Shown: positions 43,551-53,068 of the stretch, piece after piece
Layout of the letters: each line of letters starts with the position of its first letter
Numbering within the stretch: the first letter of the stretch is position 1
NCBI GenBank assembly: GCA_011525915.1
Contig: WYBM01000009.1
Location: 51,173-115,172 of the forward strand
DNA length: 64,000 nt
Reading direction: 5' to 3'
DNA from: Ardenticatenaceae bacterium
Lineage (GTDB): Bacteria > Chloroflexota > Anaerolineae > Promineifilales > Promineifilaceae
Translations under genes and position numbers: made by a program
The notes under the pieces: model-generated
Databases searched by the model: none
What the model saw: the letters and a program-made list of their open reading frames with translations, nothing else
What the model was told of the DNA's origin: nothing

Positions 43551-45038
43551 TTACTGAAAGAATTCGTTGTAATCGGCCAGTTCCTGGTTGGCCTTTTCAG
43601 CCGCAAGGTCCAGCGCTTCCTGAGCCGTCATGCCGTCATCCAGCACGGAACTATACGCCTCTACAATGAAGCGACGGATGGCCGGCGCTGGTCCGGCACG
43701 ACCCCCTAAAACAGCATAGTTGGTGCTGCCATCATCCAACATGGTTTTTGTAGACTCAAGCTGGGCAATAGCGGTCACAAAGTTCGGGTTTTCGCCCCAG
43801 AACGTGACCAGGTCAGTATTGCCGCTGATGTCTGTACGCACAGGGAAATAGCCTGTACCGGTGTGCCAGGTAACTTGCTGAGCTTCTTCGGCCATGAACT
43901 TCATAAACTGCCAGGCAGCGGCATCTTTGGCATCGTCTTCGGAATCAATAAGCCACAAGGCCGCACCACCGATGATAACGCCATGACGCGACCCGGCGCT
44001 GTCCGCATAAGGGATAAACATGGTGCCAACTTCAAATTCGGCGCCATCTTGAAGGCCACGTGTGCCGGCGGTGGAGTCAAACATCATGGCGGCTTCACCA
44101 GCAAAAAAAACGGAGTCTGTGTCTGTCCAGGTATTGCCCAGATTGGCAGAATATCCATTGGCCACAAGGCCGGTAAGAAAATCAAAGACTTCTACACCAA
44201 TACCTTGATTAAACACCACTTCCGTTGCCCGGTCGGTACGGCCGTTGTTGTTGTTGTAGTACATACCACCACTGTTCGCCAGGATCTGCTCAAAGTACCA
44301 ACCAACCTGGCCTAAAGCAAAGCAGTATTTGGTTACACCACTCTCCTGAATGGCATCACAGGCGGCCAGCATTTCGCTGAATGACCAGCTTTCGCCTTCC
44401 GGAGGAGGGGTGACGCCGGCTTCTTCCAGCATCGCTTTGTTATAGAACAAGATGGGTGTAGAGCTGTTAAAGGCCATGGCCACCATGCCGTTTTCGTCTG
44501 AATAATAGTCGCGAACGGCGGGCACAAAGATATTGGCATCGTAACCATCGTCAGCCATCAACTGGTAGGCAGGAATGAGGCGGCCGGTATCGATCATGGT
44601 TTGGGAAGCCAGGTCAAAGTTTTGCACAATGTTAGGTGCGGTGTCTGTTTCAAAGGCGGCCAACAGGGCATTGTACGTATCATCATAGGTTCCTTGATAG
44701 GTCGCATTCACCACAATACCATTCTGGCTCTCATTGAAGCGGGCCACAAGCTCATCGACAACCTCACCCAATTCACCACCCATGGCATGCCAGAATTCAA
44801 GGGTGATAACTTCACCTGGCGGTTCAACGGCCGTGTCTTCTTCTACCACGGGTTCTTCTTCCGCGGCCTCGTCAGCGGGCGCGGCCTCGTCAGCGGGCGC
44901 GGCCTCGTCAGCGGGCGCGGCGGCATCCTCGGGTGTTACGGCCGTGTCCGCTGGCGTGTCTGTTCCGCCGCCGCAGGCGACGACCAACATGGCCAAAGCC
45001 AGCAGCAAAACCCAAAATTTAAGCGTTTTTTTTAACAT
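43551..45038 (-). CDS. Carbohydrate ABC transporter substrate-binding lipoprotein
   Basis: A family-1 solute-binding protein (UgpB/MalE type). The lipoprotein signal is LLALAMLVVAC, followed by an acidic low-complexity linker made of an 18-bp DNA repeat (ADEAAP units). The mature domain has LEFWHAMGGELGEVVDELVARFN, AFNSSTPILFYNKAMLEEAG, FFAGEAAMMFDSTAG and WQFMKFMAEEAQQVTWHTGTGYFPV. GGAGG lies 5 bases before ATG 45038. It is the last gene of the kinase-permease-permease-binding protein operon, separated from the permease by 145 bases with a hairpin. The ligand is a sugar, polyol or glycerol-3-phosphate compound; sequence alone does not decide. Confidence 0.93.
   Translation of the reverse strand: MLKKTLKFWVLLLALAMLVVACGGGTDTPADTAVTPEDAAAPADEAAPADEAAPADEAAEEEPVVEEDTAVEPPGEVITLEFWHAMGGELGEVVDELVARFNESQNGIVVNATYQGTYDDTYNALLAAFETDTAPNIVQNFDLASQTMIDTGRLIPAYQLMADDGYDANIFVPAVRDYYSDENGMVAMAFNSSTPILFYNKAMLEEAGVTPPPEGESWSFSEMLAACDAIQESGVTKYCFALGQVGWYFEQILANSGGMYYNNNNGRTDRATEVVFNQGIGVEVFDFLTGLVANGYSANLGNTWTDTDSVFFAGEAAMMFDSTAGTRGLQDGAEFEVGTMFIPYADSAGSRHGVIIGGAALWLIDSEDDAKDAAAWQFMKFMAEEAQQVTWHTGTGYFPVRTDISGNTDLVTFWGENPNFVTAIAQLESTKTMLDDGSTNYAVLGGRAGPAPAIRRFIVEAYSSVLDDGMTAQEALDLAAEKANQELADYNEFFQ
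44876..44930. repeat. 18-bp tandem repeat in the binding-protein linker
   Basis: GCGGGCGCGGCCTCGTCA occurs three times in a row and encodes the ADEAAP repeats of the flexible linker. Copy number is likely to vary between strains. Confidence 0.85.
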
Positions 45039-45099
45039 ACGTTCCTCCAATTAAATGACTTGTGCGCCACAGTGTTGTGGTCGCATACGCTTTTCAACA

Positions 45100-45117
45100 G
45101 GTTGCCTGATGGCAACC
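45100..45117 (-). other. Hairpin between permease and binding-protein genes
   Basis: GGTTGCC-TGAT-GGCAACC. A short stable stem in the 145-base leader of the binding-protein gene. Such hairpins often set expression ratios within ABC operons. Confidence 0.45.
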
Positions 45118-45183
45118 CGAAACATCAATTGCTGCCAAGGTCAGCGCCTGATGTTATAAACATGATTAGTTTGTCCTCAACCA

Positions 45184-46044
45184 TTATCCCTTTAACCCCG
45201 TCATGGCAATACCTTTAACGAGTTGGCGTTGGGCTACCAAAAAGATCAGCAGCGTCGGCAGCATCACAATGACCGCACCAGCCATCAACGCCCCCCAATC
45301 CGTACCCCGTTCCTGATCAAAAAGAAAAAAGCGGATCCCAATCTGAACGGTTCGCATGGAAGAATCATTGGTAATAATTAAGGGCCACAGATATTGGTTC
45401 CACGCACCCAAAAAAGCAAAAATGCCAAAAGCACTGATTGAGCCGCGGCTAAGCGGCACCACAATTTGCCACAAAAAACGGAAGCTGCTGGCCCCATCAA
45501 TGACGGCCGAATCGTGCAAATCTTTGGGCAGCGTCAGAAAAAATTGGCGCAGCAAAAAAACGCCAAAAGCACTGCCCAAAAACGGCAGCGTTAAACCTGC
45601 ATAGGTGTTGGCCAACTGCCACTTGCTGATCAACACAAAATTGGGAATGAAGGTCAGCTGAAAGGGCACCATTAAGCTGCCCAAAATGAGATAGAACATC
45701 ACATCACGGCCACGAAACTCCATAAATGAGAAGGCAAAAGCAGCCAGAACGCTAAAAACTATCTGGCAAATGACAATAATGCCAGATTGAACAGCACTAT
45801 TGACCAGATAACGGCCAAATGGTGTTGCATTCCAGGCCGTCACATAATTCCGAAAAGTCCATTCGCGAGGAAATATTGTTGTGGGGTTGGCAGAAATATC
45901 CTGTAATGATTTGAAGCTGGTGAATATGGCGATAAGTATGGGCAAGGCAATCATCAGCCCAACAACGATGAGAAAAATTTGCAGCGCCAAATCAGTAGAG
46001 GCGATCCGGCGTTTCAGTTGTGTGGTAGGGACAGTCGCTTTCAT
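45184..46044 (-). CDS. Carbohydrate ABC transporter permease (MalG/UgpE type)
   Basis: A 286-residue inner-membrane protein with six helices. The coupling loop that contacts the ATPase is FRFLWQIVVPLSRGSISAFGIFAFLGAWNQ-like (EAA motif: VIDGASSFRFLWQIVVPLSR). FPREWTFRNYVTAWN near the N-terminus and a C-terminal QRQLVKGIAMTGLKG are typical of the MalG group. It overlaps the previous permease by 4 bases. No ATP-binding subunit gene is in this cluster, so a shared MsiK-like ATPase elsewhere is likely. Confidence 0.95.
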   Translation of the reverse strand: MKATVPTTQLKRRIASTDLALQIFLIVVGLMIALPILIAIFTSFKSLQDISANPTTIFPREWTFRNYVTAWNATPFGRYLVNSAVQSGIIVICQIVFSVLAAFAFSFMEFRGRDVMFYLILGSLMVPFQLTFIPNFVLISKWQLANTYAGLTLPFLGSAFGVFLLRQFFLTLPKDLHDSAVIDGASSFRFLWQIVVPLSRGSISAFGIFAFLGAWNQYLWPLIITNDSSMRTVQIGIRFFLFDQERGTDWGALMAGAVIVMLPTLLIFLVAQRQLVKGIAMTGLKG

Positions 46045-46979
46045 GAGTAATGTACCTTGCGGCCAAAGCCTCTAAATTGAACAATAGACATGAACAAGAT
46101 GAGTAGGGCAAGCAAGTAGGCTTGCGCTGAGGCATAACCACGGAACGGCGTACCAATAAAGGCATCGACAAAAATGGCATAAATCATGTTCGTCGTAGCC
46201 TGACCGGGCCCCCCGTCGGTTAAAATGTTAATTTCGGCGAAGGTTTGCAGGGTATTGATGACATTGATGATGAGCAGGAAGAACAGCGTTGGTGAAAGCA
46301 GCGGCAGGGTAATGTGGCGCACACGATGCCATACATTGGCCCCGTCCACCTTGGCCGCCTCATAATAGGTAGAATCTATATTTTGCACCCCGGCCAGGGC
46401 AATAATGACATTAAACCCCAACTGCCGCCAGACAACGGCGAAGATGACAGAAGTTAACGCCCAGTCCTTTGATGTTAACCAGTTGATCGGATCGATCCCC
46501 ACCAGGCCAATCCAATGGTTTATGTAGCCTGTCGCCGGGTTGTAAAGCCAGCGAAAAATCACCCCGGTAACGGCGCTGCTTATCACAATAGGTACAAAGA
46601 TGAGCAGGCGGTGAAGCCACGAAAGTCTGGCCAAAGGGTAAGACAGGGCTATGGCTAAAATAACAGCCATGATAATGCCTGTGGGCACGGTGCCTAATGT
46701 AAAAAGAAGGGATACTTTAATATTGTTAAAGTATTCTCCCTTTTCAACCAGCTCTGTCCAAAGACGCTGGTAATTCTCAAGCCCTACATAGCGTACGGTG
46801 CCGCCAAAAGGGGCCACCCGTGTCAGGCTCATCTGGAAGGAACTGACAATGGGCCAGTAGACAAAGATGCCCAGAATAATTAATGTGGGCGCCAGGTAAA
46901 GATACCCTTCTAAATCTTTAAAAATCTTCTTCAAATGATTCCTCCTCGCAGCCGCAATTGCTTCTGACCCTAACGCCAT
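46041..46979 (-). CDS. Carbohydrate ABC transporter permease (MalF/UgpA type)
   Basis: A 312-residue membrane protein with six helices. It has YLYLAPTLIILGIFVYWPIVSS at the N-terminus and the EAA loop YEAAKVDGANVWHRVRHITLPLLSP. It pairs with the permease at 45184 (4-base overlap) to form the channel. It overlaps the upstream FGGY kinase by 10 bases, so all genes are translated from one mRNA. Confidence 0.95.
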   Translation of the reverse strand: MALGSEAIAAARRNHLKKIFKDLEGYLYLAPTLIILGIFVYWPIVSSFQMSLTRVAPFGGTVRYVGLENYQRLWTELVEKGEYFNNIKVSLLFTLGTVPTGIIMAVILAIALSYPLARLSWLHRLLIFVPIVISSAVTGVIFRWLYNPATGYINHWIGLVGIDPINWLTSKDWALTSVIFAVVWRQLGFNVIIALAGVQNIDSTYYEAAKVDGANVWHRVRHITLPLLSPTLFFLLIINVINTLQTFAEINILTDGGPGQATTNMIYAIFVDAFIGTPFRGYASAQAYLLALLILFMSIVQFRGFGRKVHYS

Positions 46980-48415
46980 CCCAGTTCTGAACAGAATTGA
47001 CGATACCGAACCTTTAGCAGACGGTCGTTTTGGGGCAAAAAGTAATCGACATGTGCACCTTCCCGTAAATCATGCCAGCCACGGCTGAGATTGGCAGCCA
47101 GCCAGGCAATGCCCTGTGAAGTGGCCTGTTTTACTTCTGGTCGCAGCACCACACGCTGGGAAAGATTAGCCAACCGCTGGCACAAACCATTTACGGTGGA
47201 CAGCCCGCCGGTGATGCGAATACGCTTGACACTTTGCCCTGTATTGCTCATGGCTTCCAGATTAATCGCAATAAGAAATACAATGCTTTCGATGATGGCC
47301 ACAACCTTTTCTTCCAGTCTGCCTTCGCCTAGAAAGTAGGGATTTTGTTCACTGCGCCAGAATGGTGAGCCCAAACCACCAATCGTGTTGATGAAGATAG
47401 GGGGCGTTTCAACTTCATTGAGCCACGCCCCCAACCTGGTGGTAAGGTCAGGTTGGGTCCATTGGTCAGCGGCCCAATTGATAGCTGCTCCAGCACCATT
47501 TACCGTACCCTCTAGCAGGTAAGTGATGTGCTCTTCGCTGCTGTTAGCAATACTGGCCAGCAGGCTGGGATGGTGCATAAGCTGGGTACCGGTGGAAAGC
47601 AGGACAAAAGCACCGGTGCCCACATTCACAATAAGGGTGCCATCTTCTAACTGGCCGGGGCTGTGGATGGCTGCGTTTTGGTCGCCATTAACGGCCGTTA
47701 AAGGAATGCTGGTCCCACGAATATTGCCAAAATACGATTGGGTCGGTCGGCATTGTGGCAGCAGTTCTCGGGCTATACCAAAGTCACGCAAAAGCTCAGC
47801 TGACCATTGATGCTTTTGCAGGTCCATCAACTGAGTCCGTGAGGCGTTAACGTGGTCAACAATGCACGGCTGACCTTCTACCAAGTTAAAAATGATATAG
47901 GCGGCTAAAGGACCAAAGACAAGACTATTGTCTTTTAACGGCTGTTCCAATTCCGGGCAGTGATCCAACAACCAGCGCAGTTTGCTGGCTCCGTAGTGGG
48001 GTGACAAAAAGAGGCCGCTTTTCCTTTTTATGTCAACTTGTTTGCTGGCCAACGGCTTCAGGTAATCAACGGCACGGCGATCTTGCCAGCTGAGAACAGG
48101 GGTCAGGGGGGCACCGGTCATGCGGTGCCAGGCCACAATGCTAGAACGCTGGCAGGCTAACCCGGCACATGCTATACCCCGCTCCATCACCACTGGATCA
48201 GCCATCACCTGCTGCATGACGTGGTAGACGGCCGTTATGATTTCGTTTGGATCCTGCTCAATCTTGATGCTGCTAACCTGTTCTAGGGCAATCGCTTTAT
48301 TGGAAAATGCCAACACATTACCGCTGTAATCATACGCAGAGGCGCGCACACTTAACGTGCCCACATCCAGGGCAAATATTAAGCGTTCAGAGATAAGGGG
48401 GGTTGGTAACGCCAT
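46970..48415 (-). CDS. FGGY-family carbohydrate kinase
   Basis: Phosphorylates a sugar or polyol brought in by the ABC transporter. N-terminal ATP-fold block FALDVGTLSVRASAYDYSG, substrate-side block LSWQDRRAVDYL, NVGTGAFVLLSTG, and the C-terminal RIRITGGLSTVNGLCQRLANLSQRVV match the family. At 481 residues it has normal length. Similarity is to the glycerol kinase/xylulokinase group as a whole; the substrate is not clear. It is the first gene of the ABC operon and is divergent from a SorC-type regulator across 162 bases. Confidence 0.92.
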   Translation of the reverse strand: MALPTPLISERLIFALDVGTLSVRASAYDYSGNVLAFSNKAIALEQVSSIKIEQDPNEIITAVYHVMQQVMADPVVMERGIACAGLACQRSSIVAWHRMTGAPLTPVLSWQDRRAVDYLKPLASKQVDIKRKSGLFLSPHYGASKLRWLLDHCPELEQPLKDNSLVFGPLAAYIIFNLVEGQPCIVDHVNASRTQLMDLQKHQWSAELLRDFGIARELLPQCRPTQSYFGNIRGTSIPLTAVNGDQNAAIHSPGQLEDGTLIVNVGTGAFVLLSTGTQLMHHPSLLASIANSSEEHITYLLEGTVNGAGAAINWAADQWTQPDLTTRLGAWLNEVETPPIFINTIGGLGSPFWRSEQNPYFLGEGRLEEKVVAIIESIVFLIAINLEAMSNTGQSVKRIRITGGLSTVNGLCQRLANLSQRVVLRPEVKQATSQGIAWLAANLSRGWHDLREGAHVDYFLPQNDRLLKVRYRQFCSELGWR

Positions 48416-48490
48416 ACAGAGTAATCATCCCAGAAAATCATCTGTGAGTATCTTCCTAATCACTGCCCCATTCTTACCAGCACCCCTCGC

Positions 48491-48530
48491 GTATTGCAAG
48501 AAATACCACGCTATTTGCACAAACTTGCAG
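48491..48530. promoter_or_regulatory. Candidate operator between kinase and SorC-type regulator
   Basis: TTGCA occurs at 48494, 48515 and 48525. The steps of 21 and 10 bases place the copies on one face of DNA. GTATT...AATAC (48491-48506) is also an inverted repeat. It lies in the divergent region where the SorC-type regulator would act. Confidence 0.4.
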
Positions 48531-48577
48531 ACGGTGCCAAGATAGAGGCGTAAATCTGTGCATATAGGAGGCATGGA

Positions 48578-49546
48578 ATGGATAAAAAACACCTGGAAAG
48601 TGCTCTACAGGCAGCCCAAATGTATTACTACCAAAATCTACCGATGAAAAAAATAGCGCATGAGTTAAAAGTCTCCCACTCAACCGTATCCCGCCTCTTA
48701 AGTTGGGCCAGGAACCAGGGTCTTATTGAAATTCGCATCAACGATATTCGTGGACGGGCTGATTCATTGGAAGAGTCAATCAAGCTTCATTATAAAATCA
48801 AAAACGTTCAAATTGTGCCCGTACCTGAAATTGCCGGGGAACGAACCTGGCAAGAACGAGTGGCCAAAGTAGCTGCCAACTATCTAAACCAATGCATAGA
48901 ATCCGGTATGATATTGGGCGTTGCCTGGGGCGGCACGATTAACCTGGTTGCTGCCAATCTCACCCCTAAATCATTAGTTGGGGTACAAGTCGTTCAGCTC
49001 AATGGCGGAGAAATTGTCTCTAATCCAAGCGCCAATCACCCTGGTGGGCTTATCACCCAGTTTGCAAAAAACTATGAAGCTAAAGCACATCTTTTTCCAG
49101 TGCCGACATTTTTTGACTACCCGGAAACCAAACAGGCGCTGTGGCGTGAACGAAGCATCCAACAAATTTTAGAACTGCATCGCCAGGCCGACATTTTGCT
49201 TTACACCATTGGCTCCTCACGCGGCCACTTAATGAGCGCCGCCTATAGGGGCAATTACTTACAAGAAAGTGACTTTCAGGAAATGGAAGAACACGGCATC
49301 GTGGGTGATATTGCCAACATCATGATTCGGCAGGATGGCAGCTACGAAGGCATTCCACTCAATGAGCGGGCGTGTGGGCCAACATTGGAACTGTTCCGTA
49401 AGGTGGGGAAGTCCATTTGTGTGGTATCTGGCTACAACAAGTTGGCTGGGCTAAAAGCGGCCATTGCCGGTGGTTATGTTACTGATCTAATTTTAGATGA
49501 GCCAACGGCACATAAACTGGCCACATCCATTGCCGATGCTTCCTGA
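48578..49546 (+). CDS. SorC/DeoR-type sugar-binding transcription regulator
   Basis: The N-terminal helix-turn-helix is YYYQNLPMKKIAHELKVSHSTVSRLLSWARNQGLIEI. The remainder is the SorC sugar-phosphate-binding domain: LGVAWGGTINLVAANL, VVQLNGGE, LLYTIGSSRG, GDIANIMIRQDG and VVSGYNKLAGLKAAIAGGYVTDLILDE. At 322 residues it has normal length. AGGAGG lies 5-8 bases before the ATG. Divergent from the kinase-ABC operon; the phosphorylated product of the kinase is the likely inducer. Confidence 0.94.
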   Translation: MDKKHLESALQAAQMYYYQNLPMKKIAHELKVSHSTVSRLLSWARNQGLIEIRINDIRGRADSLEESIKLHYKIKNVQIVPVPEIAGERTWQERVAKVAANYLNQCIESGMILGVAWGGTINLVAANLTPKSLVGVQVVQLNGGEIVSNPSANHPGGLITQFAKNYEAKAHLFPVPTFFDYPETKQALWRERSIQQILELHRQADILLYTIGSSRGHLMSAAYRGNYLQESDFQEMEEHGIVGDIANIMIRQDGSYEGIPLNERACGPTLELFRKVGKSICVVSGYNKLAGLKAAIAGGYVTDLILDEPTAHKLATSIADAS

Positions 49547-49819
49547 CGTGGCCTTACTGGAACGGCAGATGCCGATTAAAGGGGAATGCCACAACTTGTC
49601 ACCGCACTGCCACCTGGTTGTTCTTGTTTTGCCTGCAGCTTTTATTATCCTATCTACGGATAAGCTTTCTTAGATTCTATTAATCTGCCCTTATCTCCAT
49701 AGGGCAGAACAGTGGACACAAAACCAAGGGTGAATAACAACCTCAGCTTGGCGACTTCAACAAAAAATAAAGGCTTGCCTCACCGCCTAATTTTTTATTT
49801 AAGGCCTGGCGGCTTGTGG

Positions 49820-49869
49820 ACGCGCCCCCTGCTGTTTGTCTAGACAAACAGCAGGGGGCGCGTTTTTTG
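49820..49869. terminator. Perfect 44-bp palindrome with T-run
   Basis: From 49820 to 49863 the sequence is its own reverse complement (arms start ACGCGCCCCCTGCTG; centre GTCTAGAC), followed by six Ts within CGTTTTTTGT. It would make an extremely stable hairpin, most likely the terminator of the SorC-type regulator although 273 bases downstream of it. The rest of 49547-50110 holds no gene I can recognise. Confidence 0.75.
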
Positions 49870-50110
49870 TGAATCTCAACCACGTAATCTGTGAGGAAGG
49901 GACGACATTGACCAAGGAGGAATACTCTTCTGACCGTGCAAAGCATCCCTATCCAACTCGTTTGATTTATCCAATTCCTAACAATTGACAGAAGTTGTAA
50001 ATAACCCTGGGATTGAAGGGGTAAAGAGATGCTGCCTTCAGCATCTTGGGGATTCATTTTATTAACAATGGGTAGTACTCCCGTTGTTACCTTATGGAAG
50101 GAGACAATTA

Positions 50111-51712
50111 ATGTACCGCAAATCTTTTCGGTTCGTCTTGCTTTTGGTGCTTCTTTTACTTGTCGTCGTCACCCTGCCCGTGCTTGGCCAGCCCAACACA
50201 GGCACCGGCGGCGTCAGAGAAACTCGCCCGGTATTAGGCAAAGATACCGTAGCCCAACCTTCCCCTGTATTAGGCCAGGACAGCCCATTGGCTATCCCTA
50301 ACCGGTATATTGTCGTATTTAATAAGGCAACGGCTGACACCACGGAAGCAGCCATTGCAGACACGGTCGAGAGTCTAGGTGGAACCGTCCATTTTACCTA
50401 CGCTTCTGCCTTAGAAGGTTTTGCCGCCACCATGTCGGCTGACGTGCTCAAAACCATACAGCAAGACGCTAGCATTGCTTTCATCGAAGCGGATCAGGCC
50501 GTTTCTATCTCTGATACGCAGCCCAATGCAACATGGGGGTTAGACCGAGTTGATCAGCGGGATCTGCCGTTGAGCACCACGTACACCTATAATCAGACGG
50601 GGTCGGGTGTGACGGCTTATATCATTGACACGGGTATCCGCCGTACGCATACACAATTTGGCGGCCGTGCCCTGCACGGTTACTCAGCTATCAATGACGG
50701 CAACGGCTCCAACGACTGCAACGGCCATGGCACGCATGTGGCCGGCACCGTTGGTGGATCAACATATGGCGTGGCCAAGCAAGTGACATTGTACGCGGTA
50801 CGCGTCCTCAACTGTAGTGGGTCAGGCAGCAACTCCGGGGTTATCGCCGGCGTAGATTGGGTGACCCAACATCACACCGGCTCCAACCCAGCTATAGCCA
50901 ATATGAGTCTGGGCGGTGGCGCCTCGTCGGCGCTGGACACGGCCGTCAACAATTCGATCAATGACGGCGTAAGTTATGCGGTTGCTGCTGGTAATGACAA
51001 CGCCAACGCCTGTAACTATTCACCCGCACGCGTGGCGGCAGCCATTACTGTCGGCTCAACAACCTCCTCCGATGCCCGTTCTTCTTTCTCTAACTATGGT
51101 ACATGCCTGGATATATTTGCACCTGGGTCCAGCATCACCAGCGCCTGGCACACCAGCGATTCGGCCACCAACACCATTAGCGGCACTTCAATGGCAGCAC
51201 CACACGTCGCTGGTGGCGCCGCTCTTTACCTGCAAACCAATCCCAGTGCGTCACCCGCTACTGTGCGCAATGCGCTTGTGAACAACGCGACCAGCGGCCG
51301 TCTCTCGGGGATTGGCAGTGGCTCACCCAACCTGCTCCTTTACACGCTCTCTGGGGGCACCCCACCGCCCAACCCGACACCTACGCCACCACCCAACCCG
51401 GATCCGTGTACCAATTGTGAACATTACACCGGCTCCTTGAGCGGCACGGGCGACTACGATTACCATCCTAACGGCACTTATTATTACAGCGGCTCTGGCA
51501 ATCACCAGGGTTGGCTGCAAGGCCCGGGCGGTACGGACTTCGACCTCTACCTTTGGAAGTGGAATGGCTTCGGCTGGGTAACGGTTGCCCAGTCTATTAG
51601 CTCCTCCTCCACGGAGTACATCAGCTACAATGGCTCCTCAGGGTATTACGTCTGGCGCATCTACTCCTATAGTGGCTCTGGCAACTATGACTTCTGGATG
51701 AAGCGGCCGTAA
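50111..51712 (+). CDS. Secreted subtilisin/proteinase-K-type protease
   Basis: A complete S8 protease of 533 residues. It has a signal peptide (FVLLLVLLLLVVVTLPVLG), then an I9 propeptide inhibitor (RYIVVFNKATADTTEAAI). The catalytic domain has Asp in AYIIDTGIRRTHTQF, His in NGHGTHVAGTVGG and Ser in SGTSMAAPHVAGGAAL, with the oxyanion Asn in VAAGNDNANAC. After a Pro-rich linker (PNPTPTPPPNPDP), the C-terminal ~95 residues are a PPC-like beta domain (GTDFDLYLWKWNGFGWVTVAQS). GGAGA precedes ATG 50111; an earlier ATG-like start adds nine residues. Extracellular protein breakdown. Confidence 0.95.
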   Translation: MYRKSFRFVLLLVLLLLVVVTLPVLGQPNTGTGGVRETRPVLGKDTVAQPSPVLGQDSPLAIPNRYIVVFNKATADTTEAAIADTVESLGGTVHFTYASALEGFAATMSADVLKTIQQDASIAFIEADQAVSISDTQPNATWGLDRVDQRDLPLSTTYTYNQTGSGVTAYIIDTGIRRTHTQFGGRALHGYSAINDGNGSNDCNGHGTHVAGTVGGSTYGVAKQVTLYAVRVLNCSGSGSNSGVIAGVDWVTQHHTGSNPAIANMSLGGGASSALDTAVNNSINDGVSYAVAAGNDNANACNYSPARVAAAITVGSTTSSDARSSFSNYGTCLDIFAPGSSITSAWHTSDSATNTISGTSMAAPHVAGGAALYLQTNPSASPATVRNALVNNATSGRLSGIGSGSPNLLLYTLSGGTPPPNPTPTPPPNPDPCTNCEHYTGSLSGTGDYDYHPNGTYYYSGSGNHQGWLQGPGGTDFDLYLWKWNGFGWVTVAQSISSSSTEYISYNGSSGYYVWRIYSYSGSGNYDFWMKRP

Positions 51713-51758
51713 CCTAAACCTGGTTGGGGCCGGTCTCTGACTGCACCACCTACCAGGT

Positions 51759-51809
51759 AACCTCCGGGAGACTTAAGCGGTGACATTACCGCGCTCCCGG
51801 AGGTTTTTT
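51759..51809 (+). terminator. Intrinsic terminator after the subtilase
   Basis: AACCTCCGGGAG pairs with CTCCCGGAGGTT, with an inner GCGGT/ACCGC stem, followed by TTTTC. The rest of 51713-52041 is a second small hairpin and no gene. Confidence 0.9.
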
Positions 51810-51970
51810 CTTTATGAGAAAACAACCATCGCTGGCCTGAAGTGGGCTAAAAACGGATGATCTACTTCTAAATCGACTCATTCTGAGCAGTTTTTTGCAT
51901 TTCAGAACATACGTGCTACAATTTTGGTGTTGATACCCTCCCTCTTCTCAACACCCTTTTCCCCAAAGTT

Positions 51971-51990
51971 AAGCCCCATTTCTGGGGCTT
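51971..51990. terminator. Small terminator-like hairpin
   Basis: AAGCCCC-ATTTCT-GGGGCTT followed by TTCTCTTT. It lies between two convergent genes; it may end the leftward AI-2E gene or be a second rightward terminator. Confidence 0.5.
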
Positions 51991-52041
51991 TTCTCTTTGT
52001 TCTGGGTGAGGTGTTGAGGATAGACCACTTCTGCTAACTGG

Positions 52042-53034
52042 TTATGGCACACCCTCTGGGTGTGAATCTTCCTCCTCCTTAGACGTAAGCGTCAATCGTG
52101 TATAAATAAAACGTCCCATCACCTTTACCGTCGCCAGAATGGGGACGATGAGCAGCGCCCCTAGCAGACCGCTCAGCGCCAGACCGGCAATCAGCCCTAC
52201 AAAAATAACGCCTGGATGCAGTTCCAGGGCGTGGCCCATCAACTGCGGGCGCAGCCACAAATTATCCACCTGCTGGATGGCTGCATACACCCCTACCAGC
52301 AGCAGCGCCAGCCCAATAGGTGACAGCGGCAGCCAGCCCTGGCGAAACAGCCAGATGATCAACGCCGTACTGCTGCCAATGAGCATAAGCAGCACCACAA
52401 AAATAAACAGCTGCACTCGTAAAAAAACACTCCATACTGTATCGACTTCCGCCAGCAGCTGCCGGGCATCGTCCTTATGCGGCGCTGGAACTAGGCTCAG
52501 AATCATAGGCTGGATGCGATGACCATCCTTCAACAGGTAAAAGAAGCTGACCAACACCACCAACGTCCAAAGCAGATTGTCGGTGAGGCTGGAAAACAGG
52601 CCATCGGTGCTGATGGTCAACGTAGAAAGGGCATTGCCCCAAGAGGCTCGCAGGCCGTTTAGCACAGCTTCGGGGTACACTTCAAAGCCAAACAGGGGAA
52701 ACGGCCGTGTCAACCATCCTTGCATGATCACCAGCGCATCTTGCAGTTCTTGCTGCAGGCGGGGCCATTGGTTCAACGCCACCGCCCCCAGCAGGGCAAA
52801 CAGCCCGGCAAAGGCAGCCAGTACCAGAGTATAAATTACGGCAGCCGCCAACGACCGTTTTCCGCGCAAGCGAGCTGCCAGCATCACAACCAGGGGATTA
52901 AACAAATAGGCGAGCAGCGCCGAAATTGACAGGGCCACCAGTAACGGCCGTGCCAATACCAGTAACCAACCTGACAAAACCAACAGCACCAACCCCATTA
53001 AGAACAGTAATACATTTTTCGTTGAGAGCGACAT
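52042..53034 (-). CDS. AI-2E-family transporter (PerM/TqsA type)
   Basis: A 330-residue membrane protein of the AI-2 exporter family. It has paired N-terminal helices (LFLMGLVLLVLSGWLLVLARPLLV), AYLFNPLVVMLAARL, and the C-terminal block LELHPGVIFVGLIAGLALSGLLGALLIVPILATVKVM. Members export small molecules or ions. As the last leftward gene after the phosphopantetheinyl transferase it could export a peptide product, but the family is common and the link is weak. ATG 53034 follows AGGAGGGGTA; the earlier start adds seven residues. Confidence 0.92.
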   Translation of the reverse strand: MSLSTKNVLLFLMGLVLLVLSGWLLVLARPLLVALSISALLAYLFNPLVVMLAARLRGKRSLAAAVIYTLVLAAFAGLFALLGAVALNQWPRLQQELQDALVIMQGWLTRPFPLFGFEVYPEAVLNGLRASWGNALSTLTISTDGLFSSLTDNLLWTLVVLVSFFYLLKDGHRIQPMILSLVPAPHKDDARQLLAEVDTVWSVFLRVQLFIFVVLLMLIGSSTALIIWLFRQGWLPLSPIGLALLLVGVYAAIQQVDNLWLRPQLMGHALELHPGVIFVGLIAGLALSGLLGALLIVPILATVKVMGRFIYTRLTLTSKEEEDSHPEGVP

Positions 53035-53068
53035 TACCCCTCCTGACAACACCATGATGCTTCCATCG

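Noticed and set aside
49820..49863. Phage or integrative-element attachment site
   Set aside because: No integrase, tRNA or second copy of the sequence is present in the window.
49743..50057. Minus-strand open frame of 104 codons before the second subtilase
   Set aside because: It runs through the 44-bp palindrome, has no family resemblance and no ribosome site.
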